In this document: positions 9,712 to 18,812 of the stretch, one piece after another | Layout of the letters: each line of letters opens with the position of its first letter | Numbering within the stretch: position 1 is the first letter of the stretch | NCBI GenBank assembly: GCA_003133245.1 | Contig: PKWM01000026.1 | Location: 62,001-126,000, forward strand | Direction of reading: 5' to 3' | Length of the DNA stretch: 64,000 nucleotides | From: Rhodoferax sp. | Lineage (GTDB): Bacteria > Pseudomonadota > Gammaproteobacteria > Burkholderiales > Burkholderiaceae_C | Made by a program: the position numbers and the translations under genes | Notes under the pieces: generated by a model | Seen by the model: only the letters and a program-made list of their open reading frames with translations | Told to the model about the DNA's origin: nothing | The model's database searches: none

Positions 9712-10621
9712 GCTGCTCGACAAGGCTCTGGGCGCTTACCTGGGGTTTGCCATTGGCGACGCCCTGGGGGCCACGGTGGAGTTCATGCGTCCGCGTGAGA
9801 TCGAAGCCCAGTACGGTGTGCACCGCGAGATCATCGGCGGCGGCTGGCTCAAACTGGCGCGTGGCCATGTGACCGACGACACGACCATGAGTCTGGCACT
9901 GGGTGCTTCGCTGTTGCAGGGTGGGTGCCACGCCCTGGATCGTTTTGTCAGTGGCGACGACGCTCTGGTGCGCAGCATTGGCGACGCCTACGTTCTGTGG
10001 TTCAAAAGCAAACCGGTAGACTGCGGCAATACCTGCAGGCGCGGCATCATGCGCTACATGCACGATGGCACGCTGGCCGGTCCGTACAACCCGGGAGATG
10101 CCGGTAATGGTGCGCTGATGCGCAACCTGCCAGCGGTCTTGGCCACACTTGGCAACGATACGGTCTTTGAGCGCCTGTCCATCGCGCAGGCGCGCCTAAC
10201 CCATCATCACCCGCTGTCAGACGCGGCCACGCTGGGCATTGGCGAATTGTTGCGCCATTTGCTGACTGGCGCAGCCCACTGCGAGTGTCAGAGCTGGGCT
10301 ACGAACTGGTGCAAGCAGAACCCGGCCTTTCGCTTCGTGCCCTACCGCAGCCGCGCCAGTGCCTATGTGGTGGACACGGTGCAGACTGTGCTGCAATTCC
10401 TGACGCTGCATGATGACTTTGAGGCCGCCCTGGTGGCTACCGTGAATCAAGGCGACGACGCCGACACCACTGGCGCGCTGGTAGGCATGTTGGCAGGCAC
10501 GCGCTGCGGAGCAAGCCGGCTGCCGCAGCGCTGGCTGCACCGCCTGCAAGTTGACATCGTGCGCACCATTACCGACCAGACCAGCGGACTGCTTGCTCTA
10601 GCGAATGGTCTCAACGCTTGA
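9704..10621 (+). CDS. draG: DraG, ADP-ribosyl-dinitrogen-reductase hydrolase
   Basis: This 305-aa ADP-ribosylglycohydrolase starts at the ATG at 9704 inside the last codons of draT (MDKLLDKALGAYLGFAIGDA). Metal-binding motifs of the family are visible: FAIGDALGATVEF, VTDDTTMSLALG, and near the C-terminus NQGDDADTTGALVGMLAG, which carries the two-manganese site aspartates. DraG removes the ADP-ribose from the NifH arginine and restores activity. In other organisms it is held inactive at the membrane by GlnK-AmtB; no glnK or amtB is in this window. The overlap with draT indicates coupled translation. Confidence 0.95.
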   Translation: MDKLLDKALGAYLGFAIGDALGATVEFMRPREIEAQYGVHREIIGGGWLKLARGHVTDDTTMSLALGASLLQGGCHALDRFVSGDDALVRSIGDAYVLWFKSKPVDCGNTCRRGIMRYMHDGTLAGPYNPGDAGNGALMRNLPAVLATLGNDTVFERLSIAQARLTHHHPLSDAATLGIGELLRHLLTGAAHCECQSWATNWCKQNPAFRFVPYRSRASAYVVDTVQTVLQFLTLHDDFEAALVATVNQGDDADTTGALVGMLAGTRCGASRLPQRWLHRLQVDIVRTITDQTSGLLALANGLNA

Positions 10622-10656
10622 CTCCTACCTCGAAACATCTCAAATCGGAAATCACC

Positions 10657-10893
10657 ATGCCACTCTATGACTACCAGTGCCAGGCTTGCGGCCATCACTT
10701 TGAGACCTTGGTGCGTGCTGGCAGTACGCCGGTCTGCCCGCAATGCAATAGCGGGTCTTTGGAAAAACAGCTGAGCGCTCCGGTGGCGCCAGGCAAGAGC
10801 AAAGCCATCATCGCCGCCAACCGCGCCAGGGCAGCACGCGAAGGGCATCTGAGCAACTACGCCAAATCCGAGCAAAAGAAGCAGGTGCGCTGA
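10657..10893 (+). CDS. FmdB-family zinc-ribbon protein
   Basis: This 78-aa protein begins PLYDYQCQACGHHFETLV and has a second CxxC pair in VCPQCN, giving a C4 zinc ribbon in residues 1-45. A basic, disordered tail (RARAAREGHLSNYAKSEQKK) follows. The FmdB family is widespread and was named from formamidase operons; its function is not firmly known. I start at 10657 because the zinc ribbon begins there, not at the upstream in-frame ATG at 10618. It lies 36 nt after draG within the Mo/dra operon. Confidence 0.85.
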   Translation: MPLYDYQCQACGHHFETLVRAGSTPVCPQCNSGSLEKQLSAPVAPGKSKAIIAANRARAAREGHLSNYAKSEQKKQVR

Positions 10894-10897
10894 ATAA

Positions 10898-11740
<843 letters not shown>

Positions 11741-11762
11741 CGAACACGGGATTGGCGACACG

Positions 11763-12149
11763 ATGAAAATAGCCATTGCGACCAACGAAAACTGGAACAA
11801 AGTCTCCGGTCATGCCGGCCAGAACCGGGACTGGCTGGTGTTCGACTGCCAGCCGGGTGCGCCCCTGCCCGAGCCCGAGCGCGTTCAGCTCAGCAAGGAG
11901 CAACTGCCGCACAACTTTCGCGACAATGGTCCCCATCCGCTGCATAGCGTCGAGGTCGTGGTGGCCGCCAGTGCCGGTGACGGCTATCTGCGCCACATGG
12001 CGAAATGGGGTGCCCAGGTGCTGCTGACCGGAGAGACCGATCCGCTCGTCGCCCTGGAAAAGATTCTTGCGGGCGAAGCCCTGGCCGATACCCGCTTTGA
12101 CATTACGACCACCTTGTGCAAGCTGCGCGACCTGTTCTCGCGCCACTGA
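11763..12149 (+). CDS. NifX/NafY-family dinitrogenase cofactor-binding protein
   Basis: This 128-aa protein begins MKIAIATNENWNKVSGHAGQNRDWLVFD, the NifX/NifB-C-terminal fold, and continues with VEVVVAASAGDGYLRHMAKWG and ETDPLVALEKILAGE. Members bind FeMo-cofactor or its precursors. It is clearly distinct from the nifX at 443-853 and sits directly before nifQ (1 nt gap) and after modA (22 nt). This suggests a carrier for a Mo-containing intermediate or for apo-NifDK, in the manner of NafY/NifY. It is too short to include the N-terminal domain of NafY. Confidence 0.85.
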   Translation: MKIAIATNENWNKVSGHAGQNRDWLVFDCQPGAPLPEPERVQLSKEQLPHNFRDNGPHPLHSVEVVVAASAGDGYLRHMAKWGAQVLLTGETDPLVALEKILAGEALADTRFDITTTLCKLRDLFSRH

Positions 12150-12150
12150 C

Positions 12151-12759
12151 ATGCAAATCAGCAACGACACTGTGTCGCGCGTTCCACAGCCCATGGATTC
12201 ATCCAGTGAATGGCGTGCGCTGCGGGTTGCCGAGCTGCTGGACCGGCCCGCGCTGGGGCAGGCCATGACGGACCCGCTGCGCCCGGTTTTCGCCAGCATG
12301 CTGGTGGGTCGATCGCTGAATGAAGGCGTACTGCCTGAAACCCTGGGACTGACACGCGATACCTTTGGGCAGCTGATGCGCGAGCACTTTCCAGGGCCTC
12401 CACTCAAGCTGCAAAGCGGTGACGCCCAGGAGATCGAAGAACTGGCCGACCTCTTCAGCCTGCTGCTTGAGTACCGAGCGGGTGTGACGCAATCGGAGAC
12501 CTGGTTGGCGCAAATCGTAGCCATAGGCTGTGCTGGTCGTAACCATCTCTGGCAGGACTTGGGTCTGGCCAACCGGACCGAACTCTCCACCCTGATGAAC
12601 ACCGCCTTCCCGGCACTGGCAGCCTTGAACACGGGTGACATGAAGTGGAAGAAGTTCATCTACCGCCACTACTGCGACAGGGAAGGCATTTATGTCTGCC
12701 CGGCGCCATCGTGCGGCGAATGCAGCGATTTCAAGAAGTGCTTTTCGCCTGAGGAATAA
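12151..12759 (+). CDS. nifQ: NifQ, molybdenum donor for FeMo-cofactor
   Basis: This 202-aa protein has the diagnostic C-terminal cysteine cluster [17 protein letters not shown] (C-x4-C-x2-C-x5-C), which in NifQ holds a Mo-Fe-S cluster delivered to NifEN/NifH. The helical N-terminal part is typical. ATG at 12151 is used; an internal ATG at 12193 is possible. It lies 1 nt after the NifX-family gene and 7 nt before modB, so it is co-transcribed with the transporter that feeds it. Confidence 0.93.
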   Translation: MQISNDTVSRVPQPMDSSSEWRALRVAELLDRPALGQAMTDPLRPVFASMLVGRSLNEGVLPETLGLTRDTFGQLMREHFPGPPLKLQSGDAQEIEELADLFSLLLEYRAGVTQSETWLAQIVAIGCAGRNHLWQDLGLANRTELSTLMNTAFPALAALNTGDMKWKKFIYRHYCDREGIYVCPAPSCGECSDFKKCFSPEE

Positions 12760-12766
12760 CCACACA

Positions 12767-13438
12767 ATGCCTCTGTCTCCCGACCTGACAGCGATTGTGC
12801 TGACCGCCAAACTGGCGGGCCTCACCACGGCGCTGCTGCTGCTGATTGGCACGCCTATCGCGTGGTGGCTGGCGCGCAGCCGCTCCCGCCTGAAGAACGT
12901 GGTCGGGGCCATCGTCACACTGCCCCTGGTACTGCCACCAGCCGTGCTGGGTTTCTATTTGCTGGTGTTGCTCGGACCTGAAGGACCGCTGGGCAAACTC
13001 ACGCAAGCATTGGGTCTGGGTCTGCTGCCCTTCACCTTTACGGGTCTGGTGGTGGCCTCGGTCATCTACTCCATGCCCTTCGTCGTGCAACCGCTGCAGC
13101 AGGCTTTTGTTGCCATCGGGGAGCAACCGCTGGAAGCGGCCGCCACACTGCGGGCTTCGCCCTGGGACGCATTCTTTACCGTGGCTCTGCCATTGTCGCG
13201 GGCCGGGTTTGTCACAGCCTCGGTCCTTGGTTTTGCACACACAGTGGGAGAGTTTGGTGTCGTGCTGATGATTGGCGGCAACATCCCGGGTAAGACCCAG
13301 GTGTTGTCGATGGCCATCTACAACCATGTCGAAGCGCTGGAATACGCCAACGCCCATTGGCTCGCAGCTGGCATGCTGTGCTTCTCATTCCTGGTGCTTC
13401 TTGTGCTCTACAGCCGCGGCTGGAATCGTCAGCCATGA
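12767..13438 (+). CDS. modB: ModB, molybdate ABC transporter permease
   Basis: This 223-aa inner-membrane protein has about five hydrophobic helices, starting with [20 protein letters not shown]. The cytoplasmic EAA loop that contacts ModC is [20 protein letters not shown]. It dimerises to form the molybdate channel. ATG 12767 is chosen because it gives the normal N-terminus; the frame is open further upstream inside nifQ without a ribosome site. Its stop overlaps the modC start (ATGA). Confidence 0.95.
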   Translation: MPLSPDLTAIVLTAKLAGLTTALLLLIGTPIAWWLARSRSRLKNVVGAIVTLPLVLPPAVLGFYLLVLLGPEGPLGKLTQALGLGLLPFTFTGLVVASVIYSMPFVVQPLQQAFVAIGEQPLEAAATLRASPWDAFFTVALPLSRAGFVTASVLGFAHTVGEFGVVLMIGGNIPGKTQVLSMAIYNHVEALEYANAHWLAAGMLCFSFLVLLVLYSRGWNRQP

Positions 13439-14505
13439 GCATCCAGGCGGAATTCAAACTGGACTACCCAGGCTTCTGTCTGGACGTGGAACTGGATTTG
13501 CCGGGGCAAGGCATCACCGCACTGTTTGGCCCTTCCGGATGCGGCAAGACCAGCCTGCTGCGTTGCCTGGCTGGCCTGACCCGTCCCAGCCAGGGGCAAC
13601 TCATGGTCAACGGGGAAACCTGGCAGGACGACAAACTGTTCGTGCCCACGCACCAGCGACCCTTGGGCTATGTATTTCAGGAAGCCAGCCTGTTCCGCCA
13701 TCTCAATGTTGGACAAAACCTTGCCTACGGTCGGACGCGCGTTTCAGATGCCGATCGCCGCGTCGGGTTGGATCGTGTGGTCAAACTGCTGGGTATTGGA
13801 CACCTGCTGCAACGCATGCCGAAAGGGCTCTCGGGCGGCGAGCGCCAGCGGGTGGCGATAGCTCGCTCGCTGTTGACCAGCCCGCGCCTGTTGCTAATGG
13901 ACGAACCTCTGGCGGCGCTCGATGTCGCACGCAAGAATGAATTTCTGCCCTACCTGGAACGACTGCATGATGAACTGGATATTCCAGTGATCTATGTCAC
14001 CCATGCCCCGGACGAAGTGGCGCGCCTGGCTGACCACATCGTCGTTATGGAGGCCGGACGCGTCACCGCCGCCGGCCCCCTGAAGGAAGCGCTGGCGAAT
14101 ATCGAGCTGCCGATTCATTTGGGCGAAGACGCTGGTGTCGTGCTGGACGCGGTAGTAGCCGAGCGCGATCAGAAGTGGCATCTGGCCCGGGTCGAATTCC
14201 CTGGTGGCAGTCTCTGGGTACGCGATGCTGGTCATTCAATCGGCCATCGTGTTCGCGTTCGCATTCTGGCGCGTGACGTCAGCATTGCGCTGGAGAAGGG
14301 CACCGGCATCAGCATTCAAAACTGCCTGCCGGCCACTTTGGATCAAATGGCGGACGACGCGCATCCGGCGCTGACATTGTTGCGACTTCAGGTAGGCTCT
14401 TCTGCTGTGCTGGCACGCTTGACCCGGCGTTCGGCCGCCGGCCTTGGTCTTGCACCGGGCAAGTCGGTCTGGGTTCAAATCAAGGCGGTGGCCCTGATTG
14501 GGTAG
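13435..14505 (+). CDS. modC: ModC, molybdate ABC transporter ATPase with C-terminal Mop domain
   Basis: This 356-aa protein has Walker [13 protein letters not shown], signature [16 protein letters not shown], Walker [13 protein letters not shown] and switch histidine [14 protein letters not shown]-terminal domain (about residues 290-356, [21 protein letters not shown]) is of the Mop/TOBE type that binds molybdate in ModC. It powers import through ModB. The start overlaps modB. It is the last gene of the rightward operon and ends 4 nt from the end of the convergent SIR2-like gene, with no obvious terminator between them. Confidence 0.95.
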   Translation: MSIQAEFKLDYPGFCLDVELDLPGQGITALFGPSGCGKTSLLRCLAGLTRPSQGQLMVNGETWQDDKLFVPTHQRPLGYVFQEASLFRHLNVGQNLAYGRTRVSDADRRVGLDRVVKLLGIGHLLQRMPKGLSGGERQRVAIARSLLTSPRLLLMDEPLAALDVARKNEFLPYLERLHDELDIPVIYVTHAPDEVARLADHIVVMEAGRVTAAGPLKEALANIELPIHLGEDAGVVLDAVVAERDQKWHLARVEFPGGSLWVRDAGHSIGHRVRVRILARDVSIALEKGTGISIQNCLPATLDQMADDAHPALTLLRLQVGSSAVLARLTRRSAAGLGLAPGKSVWVQIKAVALIG

Positions 14506-14509
14506 GTGT

Positions 14510-15358
14510 TCAGGTCAGGGCAGTTTCACTTTGCATCGCGTGCATCAACAGGGGTGCAAACGTCGCCAACGACAGGTCGATGCGCTGGATGTTCTGCTCT
14601 TGCAGAAAACGCGCTTCCATGCGCGTCGGCTCAGTCGGCAGCACGGCCCAGTGCTGCTCGCTGGATCGCTTCATGATCTGACGCGCAAAGCAGCGCGTCA
14701 ACTGGTCGTCAAAGCGACAGCCCAGAAATAGGAAATGGCGTTCCGTGCGCCAGGCTTGCACCGCTGCCGGGATCGGCGTTTGAATATCAATCTCGGTCAG
14801 CACCTCAACGTAGTCGCTGTCAGAGACCAGGTAGTTGCCGGCCGGGCCGTGACTGCCTATGGGTTTGTACAGAATCCGCTTGGCTGCAATGGGCATCTCC
14901 GCCAGCAAGGCACCCGCATCGCTGTAAACGCCAGTCCAATGGCCGAAATGCTCTGACTGCGACAAGCCCTGGACCTGCACCCAGCTCCCCGGCTCGCGTG
15001 TTTGTGACAATGCTGCAGCGAAGGTGTCGTCATACCAGGTGTCCACCCAAAGCCCGGCGCCACTGCCGGCCAGCGTGAGGTGCAGCGCTGAAGGCAAGGG
15101 TGTGGTGGCAAAGGCGCCATTCATGAGGTGCACCACCGTCTTGCGGTGTTTGAAGTTCTCGATGAACTGGGCCGCTGGCGTCAATCGCTTGCGAAGCTTA
15201 TGCGGCACGCTGACCTTGCTGGTCATGATCTCGGCTAGCGCGACCGGGTTGCCCGGCACCGGCGCGTCGCTGCACAGCGCCAGCATGTCCGGCCCCAGGT
15301 AGGGAATGACGGCGCCAGCTTCAAGCCTGCGGGCGATGGCATCGACCAAAGAGCGCAT
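14510..15358 (-). CDS. SIR2-like domain protein at the end of the nifB operon
   Basis: This 282-aa protein starts MRSLVDAIARRLEAGAVIPYLGPDML, resembling the NAD-binding start of SIR2-like (SIR2_2-type) domains, though the classic GAGxS loop is not intact. The C-terminal part has HFLFLGCRFDDQLTRCFARQI, also like the second Rossmann lobe of SIR2-like proteins. Similar genes occur at the end of nif operons in other proteobacteria; their role is unknown to me. It starts 2 nt after the nifT stop, so it is part of the nifB-fdx-hesB-nifZ-orf-nifT transcript. No zinc-finger cysteines of true sirtuins are seen. Confidence 0.7.
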   Translation of the reverse strand: MRSLVDAIARRLEAGAVIPYLGPDMLALCSDAPVPGNPVALAEIMTSKVSVPHKLRKRLTPAAQFIENFKHRKTVVHLMNGAFATTPLPSALHLTLAGSGAGLWVDTWYDDTFAAALSQTREPGSWVQVQGLSQSEHFGHWTGVYSDAGALLAEMPIAAKRILYKPIGSHGPAGNYLVSDSDYVEVLTEIDIQTPIPAAVQAWRTERHFLFLGCRFDDQLTRCFARQIMKRSSEQHWAVLPTEPTRMEARFLQEQNIQRIDLSLATFAPLLMHAMQSETALT

Positions 15359-15360
15359 GC

Positions 15361-15597
15361 TCAGTCTCCTGACTCTTCGATCACCGACGAGGCGATGCGA
15401 CGTGCTTCGACGGTGGTGGGCAGGGGCGTGTCGGTCGGCATGGCGGGCAGATCAAACTGCCAGCCATTGGCCAGCGTCACCAGCCCGCCCCACATGCCAG
15501 GGTTGACCATGGCGATGATCGGTTCCTCCAGATCTTTTTTGGCGACATAGCCGGTCAGCGTGCCCTTGCTGTCTTTGCGGATCATCAGTTTCATCAT
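15361..15597 (-). CDS. nifT: NifT/FixU family protein
   Basis: This 78-aa protein (MMKLMIRKDSKGTLTGYVAKKDLEEPI) has the characteristic NifT start and the WGGLVTLANGWQFDLP core. NifT is a small beta-barrel-like protein conserved in nif operons with no clear phenotype when lost. The frame extends upstream to 15621 (MTTTWES), but homologues begin at the MK(L/V)MIRKD segment, and a modest GGGAA precedes the two tandem ATGs at 15597 and 15594. Confidence 0.92.
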   Translation of the reverse strand: MMKLMIRKDSKGTLTGYVAKKDLEEPIIAMVNPGMWGGLVTLANGWQFDLPAMPTDTPLPTTVEARRIASSVIEESGD

Positions 15598-15627
15598 CGA
15601 TTCCCAGGTTGTTGTCATCACAGGTTT

Positions 15628-15987
15628 TCAGGGCCAGAACTGGCGCTCATGGTCAATGCAAAGAACGTCCAGCAGCTTGTCCAACTGCTCGCTTTCATAC
15701 TTTGACTCCCAGGTTCCCCGGAGGTAATTTCGGGCGCAAAGGCTCCAGCGCTGACGAGGACGATCCGACACGGCGCTGCCGGCTATTGCCGCCAGCGGAA
15801 TCAACAAGGCAATATCGATCATGCCGCCGCTGGGGTCCACGTTGCGCGAGCAGCAAGGACTCTGGATGCGAAAACTCTCGCCTTCGCGCAAGACGCGCGG
15901 ACGAACATAGCGGTAGCGCACACGCTGTCGCAGCGCACGCTCCAGGCGGTGCTGCATGAAGTCGCGTACCTGGCTGTGGGCGCTCAA
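15628..15987 (-). CDS. Small conserved-looking nif-operon protein of unknown function
   Basis: I do not firmly recognise this 119-aa protein. It lies between nifZ (overlapping its stop by 4 nt) and nifT. Visible features are an arginine-rich start (RLERALRQRVRYRYVRPRV), a motif IQSPCCSRNVDPSGGMIDIA with adjacent cysteines, and the end LLDVLCIDHERQFWP. The D-x-x-x-FW ending faintly recalls DUF3024 proteins; this is a weak impression. The CC pair in a nif-operon protein hints at Fe-S or redox work, but there are too few cysteines to define a cluster. Confidence 0.7.
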   Translation of the reverse strand: MSAHSQVRDFMQHRLERALRQRVRYRYVRPRVLREGESFRIQSPCCSRNVDPSGGMIDIALLIPLAAIAGSAVSDRPRQRWSLCARNYLRGTWESKYESEQLDKLLDVLCIDHERQFWP

Positions 15988-16334
15988 GTCCGAACCCCCA
16001 GCCGTTGCAGTCTGCCTGACCTGTTCCCCAGCTTTCGCAGCACGTCATCAGGCAGCTTGTCCAGCGTGCAGAGCTCTTTGGCACGCATGCCGACCCGGTA
16101 ACCCGAATCGACAAAATCCACGGCGTAGATATAAAACTGCTGCAAGAAGGTGTCGATACGGGTGACGTAGCCGATGTCGCCTTTGTTGACCAGCACGTCG
16201 CCGATATCGCGGCCCCGGTAGGTGCCGTCGTTACGGACCCTTGAGCGCGCCAGCACCCGTTCGCCATAGTCAAAGCGGGGCGGAGAGTTGATTTCAACCG
16301 CCTCGTCGGCAAAACTTGAACGCTCGGCATCCAT
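15984..16334 (-). CDS. nifZ: NifZ, nitrogenase P-cluster maturation protein
   Basis: This 116-aa protein contains FDYGERVLARSRVRNDGTY, the NifZ SH3-like barrel, then GDVLVNKGDIGYVTRIDTFL and VDFVDSGYRVGMRAKEL. NifZ helps form the second P-cluster of the MoFe protein. The start at 16334 (MDAERSSF) is the best fit; the frame stays open upstream to 16451 in the preceding gene, but that part does not look like NifZ. It overlaps the downstream small gene. Confidence 0.92.
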   Translation of the reverse strand: MDAERSSFADEAVEINSPPRFDYGERVLARSRVRNDGTYRGRDIGDVLVNKGDIGYVTRIDTFLQQFYIYAVDFVDSGYRVGMRAKELCTLDKLPDDVLRKLGNRSGRLQRLGVRT

Positions 16335-16351
16335 GGCGTTGTCTGCAATGC

Positions 16352-16759
16352 TCAGCGTGCCAGCAGGGGCGACGCAGGGCGTCTGCCGCCAATGGCGCTG
16401 ATCTCGATCCGGGTCACAGCGGGTTTCGGTGCAACATCGGCACTGCTGCAAGCGCAGGCGGCCTGCTTCGGATTGATGAAACTCAGGCCCGACTGGGTGG
16501 CCGTTTCCACGAAGTCAATCGTCACACCGTCGAGCAACGCGCAAGTCTCGGGTGGCAAATAGAGGCGCAGCCCGTCGAGTTCCAGCGTTTTCTCTTCAGG
16601 TCGTGCGCTAGTCTCGGCGCTGAACTCCGATGTGGTGCCCGAGCAGCCGCCCGTACCGACGACCAGGCGAAAGCCGGCACTTTTGGTCAAGCCCGAGAGA
16701 CGAACCATGCGGCTGATGAACTTGGCAGCGGCAGGTGTGATCGTGACCTTGGGCAACAT
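16352..16759 (-). CDS. HesB/IscA-type A-type Fe-S carrier of the nifB operon
   Basis: This 135-aa protein has the A-type carrier fold (VTITPAAAKFISRMVRLSG) with conserved cysteines in GTGGCSGTTSEF and AACACSSADVA. Such proteins accept or donate Fe or [Fe-S] clusters. It differs from the two housekeeping-like carriers at 21341 and 21730 and belongs to the nif-specific branch normally found near nifB. It has a C-terminal extension of about 25 residues (KPAVTRIEISAIGGRRP). It sits 24 nt after the ferredoxin gene and 17 nt before nifZ. Confidence 0.85.
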   Translation of the reverse strand: MLPKVTITPAAAKFISRMVRLSGLTKSAGFRLVVGTGGCSGTTSEFSAETSARPEEKTLELDGLRLYLPPETCALLDGVTIDFVETATQSGLSFINPKQAACACSSADVAPKPAVTRIEISAIGGRRPASPLLAR

Positions 16760-16783
16760 GATGGTGAAAGATGGGGGAATGAA

Positions 16784-16978
16784 TCAAACTTTGACGATGC
16801 AGCCATCCACCGGGCAAATGGCAACGCATTGCGGCGAGTCGAAATGACCTTCGCAGTCGGTACACTTCTTTGCGTCAATGATGTAGGTGCCGTTTTTCTC
16901 GCGAATCGCGACATTGGGACATTCGGGCTCACAGGCAGAGCAGGCGGTGCAAGTGGAGGAAACAATTTTCATAGGCAT
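16784..16978 (-). CDS. Bacterial-type 2[4Fe-4S] ferredoxin downstream of nifB
   Basis: This 64-aa ferredoxin has one motif [12 protein letters not shown] (C-x2-C-x2-C-x3-C-P) and a second [18 protein letters not shown], where the second and third cysteines are separated by an enlarged 8-residue loop, as in the nif-linked FdxN/FrxA group. It likely donates low-potential electrons to NifB or nitrogenase. The ATG at 16978 has AGGAGT 6 nt upstream; a second ATG two codons later is possible. It lies 36 nt after nifB. Confidence 0.92.
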   Translation of the reverse strand: MPMKIVSSTCTACSACEPECPNVAIREKNGTYIIDAKKCTDCEGHFDSPQCVAICPVDGCIVKV

Positions 16979-17014
16979 GGTAGGACTCCTGAAAGGGTGT
17001 AGAACAATTGAAAC

Positions 17015-18595
17015 TCAAGCCGCCTGGGCAATGCCGTCAGCCATACTTGTAAATGCCCCCTGGCGGATAGTTGCGTCACCGCGGTCCTGGTGCGAAATGA
17101 CGCCGTTGGCGATGCGTTGCCGATAGTCGTTGAACCAGTCCAGCGCGGCTTGTTCGATGAACTGGCCCACATAGCGGTCCACGGGTTCAATGCCCGCCTG
17201 CCTGAGTTCATCTCGGGGGCAAGCGCCGATCTTGGCCACCAGCACGGCGTGGCAATCGTTGATGGCGCGCAGCACCGATGGCAGCTGGTCGTCGTCGCCA
17301 TAACCGCCTTGGCAGTAATGGTCGACCCGGCGATGGCCGACAAACTGTACTTTCGTCGCAGAGACTTCGAAAATCTGGAATTCGCTCACATGGCCAAAAT
17401 GCTGGTTGACCCGACCGCCGCCCTTGGTGGCCACCGCCAGCAGCACTTTGAGTTCTGGCACTGCCTTGATAGCCGCCGCAGCAGCCAGTGCTTGCTGCTT
17501 GGCCTTCTGTTGAGCAGCGCGTTCAAGCTCCACGCGGTTCTGATAGGCACGCCGCCGCTCCAGGTCATAGACCACTTCCATTTGATCGACCTTGTCGAGC
17601 GTGAACTCCTCGCTGCGATCCTCACCCAGCAGACCGACCGCATCGGCACGGCACTGGCGGCAGTGCCGCATCAGACTGGCGCCCCCCATGCAGGCGTCCT
17701 GCACCGCCTTGAGTTCGGTTGCGCTGGGGCCGCGCTGGCCGGTCAGGCCGAATACCGTGCCGTGTTCAGCCTCGCTGATCAGCGGCATGATGTTGTGCAG
17801 GAAGGCACCGCGCTTCTTGACTTCGCGGTTCACTTCCATCAAGTGCTGGTCATTGACGCCGGGAATCAGTACCGAGTTGACTTTGGTGAGCACGCCGCGC
17901 GCCGTGAGCAGCTCCAGGCCCAGCATCTGGCGCTGGTGCAAAATCTCTGCTGCTGCCACGCCGGTGACGCGCTGGTGCTTCCAGAAGATCCACGGGTAAA
18001 TTTTTGTGCCAATCAGCGGATCGACCATATTGATGGTGATGGTGACGTGATCCACCTTGTGTTTGCAGATTTCATCGACCCAGTCCGGCAGCGCCAGGCC
18101 GTTGGTTGACAGGCACAGCTTGATGTCCGGAGCCTGTTCCTGCAGCATGCGCAAGGTCTCGAAGGTCTTCGTCGGGTTGGCCAGCGCGTCCCCCGGTCCG
18201 GCGACGCCCAGCACGGTCATCTGAGGTATCCGGCTGGCCACCGCGAGCACTTTTTTGACGGCTTGCTCGGGCGTGAGCTTTTGCGACGCCACACCGGGGC
18301 GCGATTCGTTGCTGCAGTCGTACTTGCGGTTGCAGTAATTGCACTGGATATTGCAGGCCGGCGCAACCGCGACGTGCATGCGCGCGTAGTGATGATGCGC
18401 TTCTTCAGAATAGCAAGGGTGATCTTTCACCTTGTCCCAGATGTGCGCTGGCATATCGCCCGGGCCATCCGACGAGCCGCAACTGGCCTTGCCTTCGCCA
18501 CCTTGCGTGCTGCAGCCACTGCGGCTGGCAGGCAGGTCAAGCGTCGCGCCCAGTGTTTTGACCAGGCAGATGCTGACATAGGTGGTAGCTTGCAT
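17015..18595 (-). CDS. nifB: NifB, FeMo-cofactor core synthase (radical SAM) with NifX-like tail
   Basis: This 526-aa protein has the radical-SAM triad C81-x3-C85-x2-C88 in APACNIQCNYCNRKYDC, with an N-terminal cysteine-rich segment (SCGSSDGPGDMP) and the KHKVDHVTITINM core. A NifX-like domain occupies the last about 130 residues (LKVLLAVATKGGGRVNQHFGH). It builds the 8Fe-9S-C NifB-cofactor. ATG 18595 (MQATTYVSICLV) is chosen over 18628 because AGAAGGG precedes it and the sigma-54 promoter at 18640-18655 would start RNA close to 18628. It heads a seven-gene leftward operon. Confidence 0.96.
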   Translation of the reverse strand: MQATTYVSICLVKTLGATLDLPASRSGCSTQGGEGKASCGSSDGPGDMPAHIWDKVKDHPCYSEEAHHHYARMHVAVAPACNIQCNYCNRKYDCSNESRPGVASQKLTPEQAVKKVLAVASRIPQMTVLGVAGPGDALANPTKTFETLRMLQEQAPDIKLCLSTNGLALPDWVDEICKHKVDHVTITINMVDPLIGTKIYPWIFWKHQRVTGVAAAEILHQRQMLGLELLTARGVLTKVNSVLIPGVNDQHLMEVNREVKKRGAFLHNIMPLISEAEHGTVFGLTGQRGPSATELKAVQDACMGGASLMRHCRQCRADAVGLLGEDRSEEFTLDKVDQMEVVYDLERRRAYQNRVELERAAQQKAKQQALAAAAAIKAVPELKVLLAVATKGGGRVNQHFGHVSEFQIFEVSATKVQFVGHRRVDHYCQGGYGDDDQLPSVLRAINDCHAVLVAKIGACPRDELRQAGIEPVDRYVGQFIEQAALDWFNDYRQRIANGVISHQDRGDATIRQGAFTSMADGIAQAA

Positions 18596-18639
18596 GAATA
18601 CCCTTCTGGCGACCGACTGCAGTCGCATAAGAGTTCAAT

Positions 18640-18655
18640 AGCTAATTTCGTGCCA
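18640..18655 (-). promoter_or_regulatory. Sigma-54 promoter of the nifB operon (variant -12)
   Basis: On the minus strand TGGCACGAAATTAGCT has a perfect -24 box and GG-N10-GC spacing, but the -12 is TAGC instead of TTGC. It is 45 nt upstream of the chosen nifB ATG. Confidence 0.75.
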
Positions 18656-18737
18656 CCCGAAAACCGGTCTATCTGGCTTTGTTTTGTCGGATCTGGCACG
18701 TGGGGCTTGCCGACATCACTGTAATTTCACCAACTAC

Positions 18738-18753
18738 TGTTAGGCATACGACA
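18738..18753. promoter_or_regulatory. NifA upstream activating sequence of the nifB operon
   Basis: TGT-TAGGCATACG-ACA is an exact TGT-N10-ACA site, 83 nt upstream of the -24 box at 18655 and between nifA and nifB. Confidence 0.78.
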
Positions 18754-18812
18754 AAAATGACATAAAGGGCCAATAAAGCTGGAGCGGGATTTTCGCGCTG
18801 AATTACAACTCT

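Noticed and set aside
18702-18721. TGGCACG followed by CTTGCC on the + strand in the nifA-nifB gap
   Set aside because: The spacing between GG and GC does not fit the required ten bases for a sigma-54 promoter.
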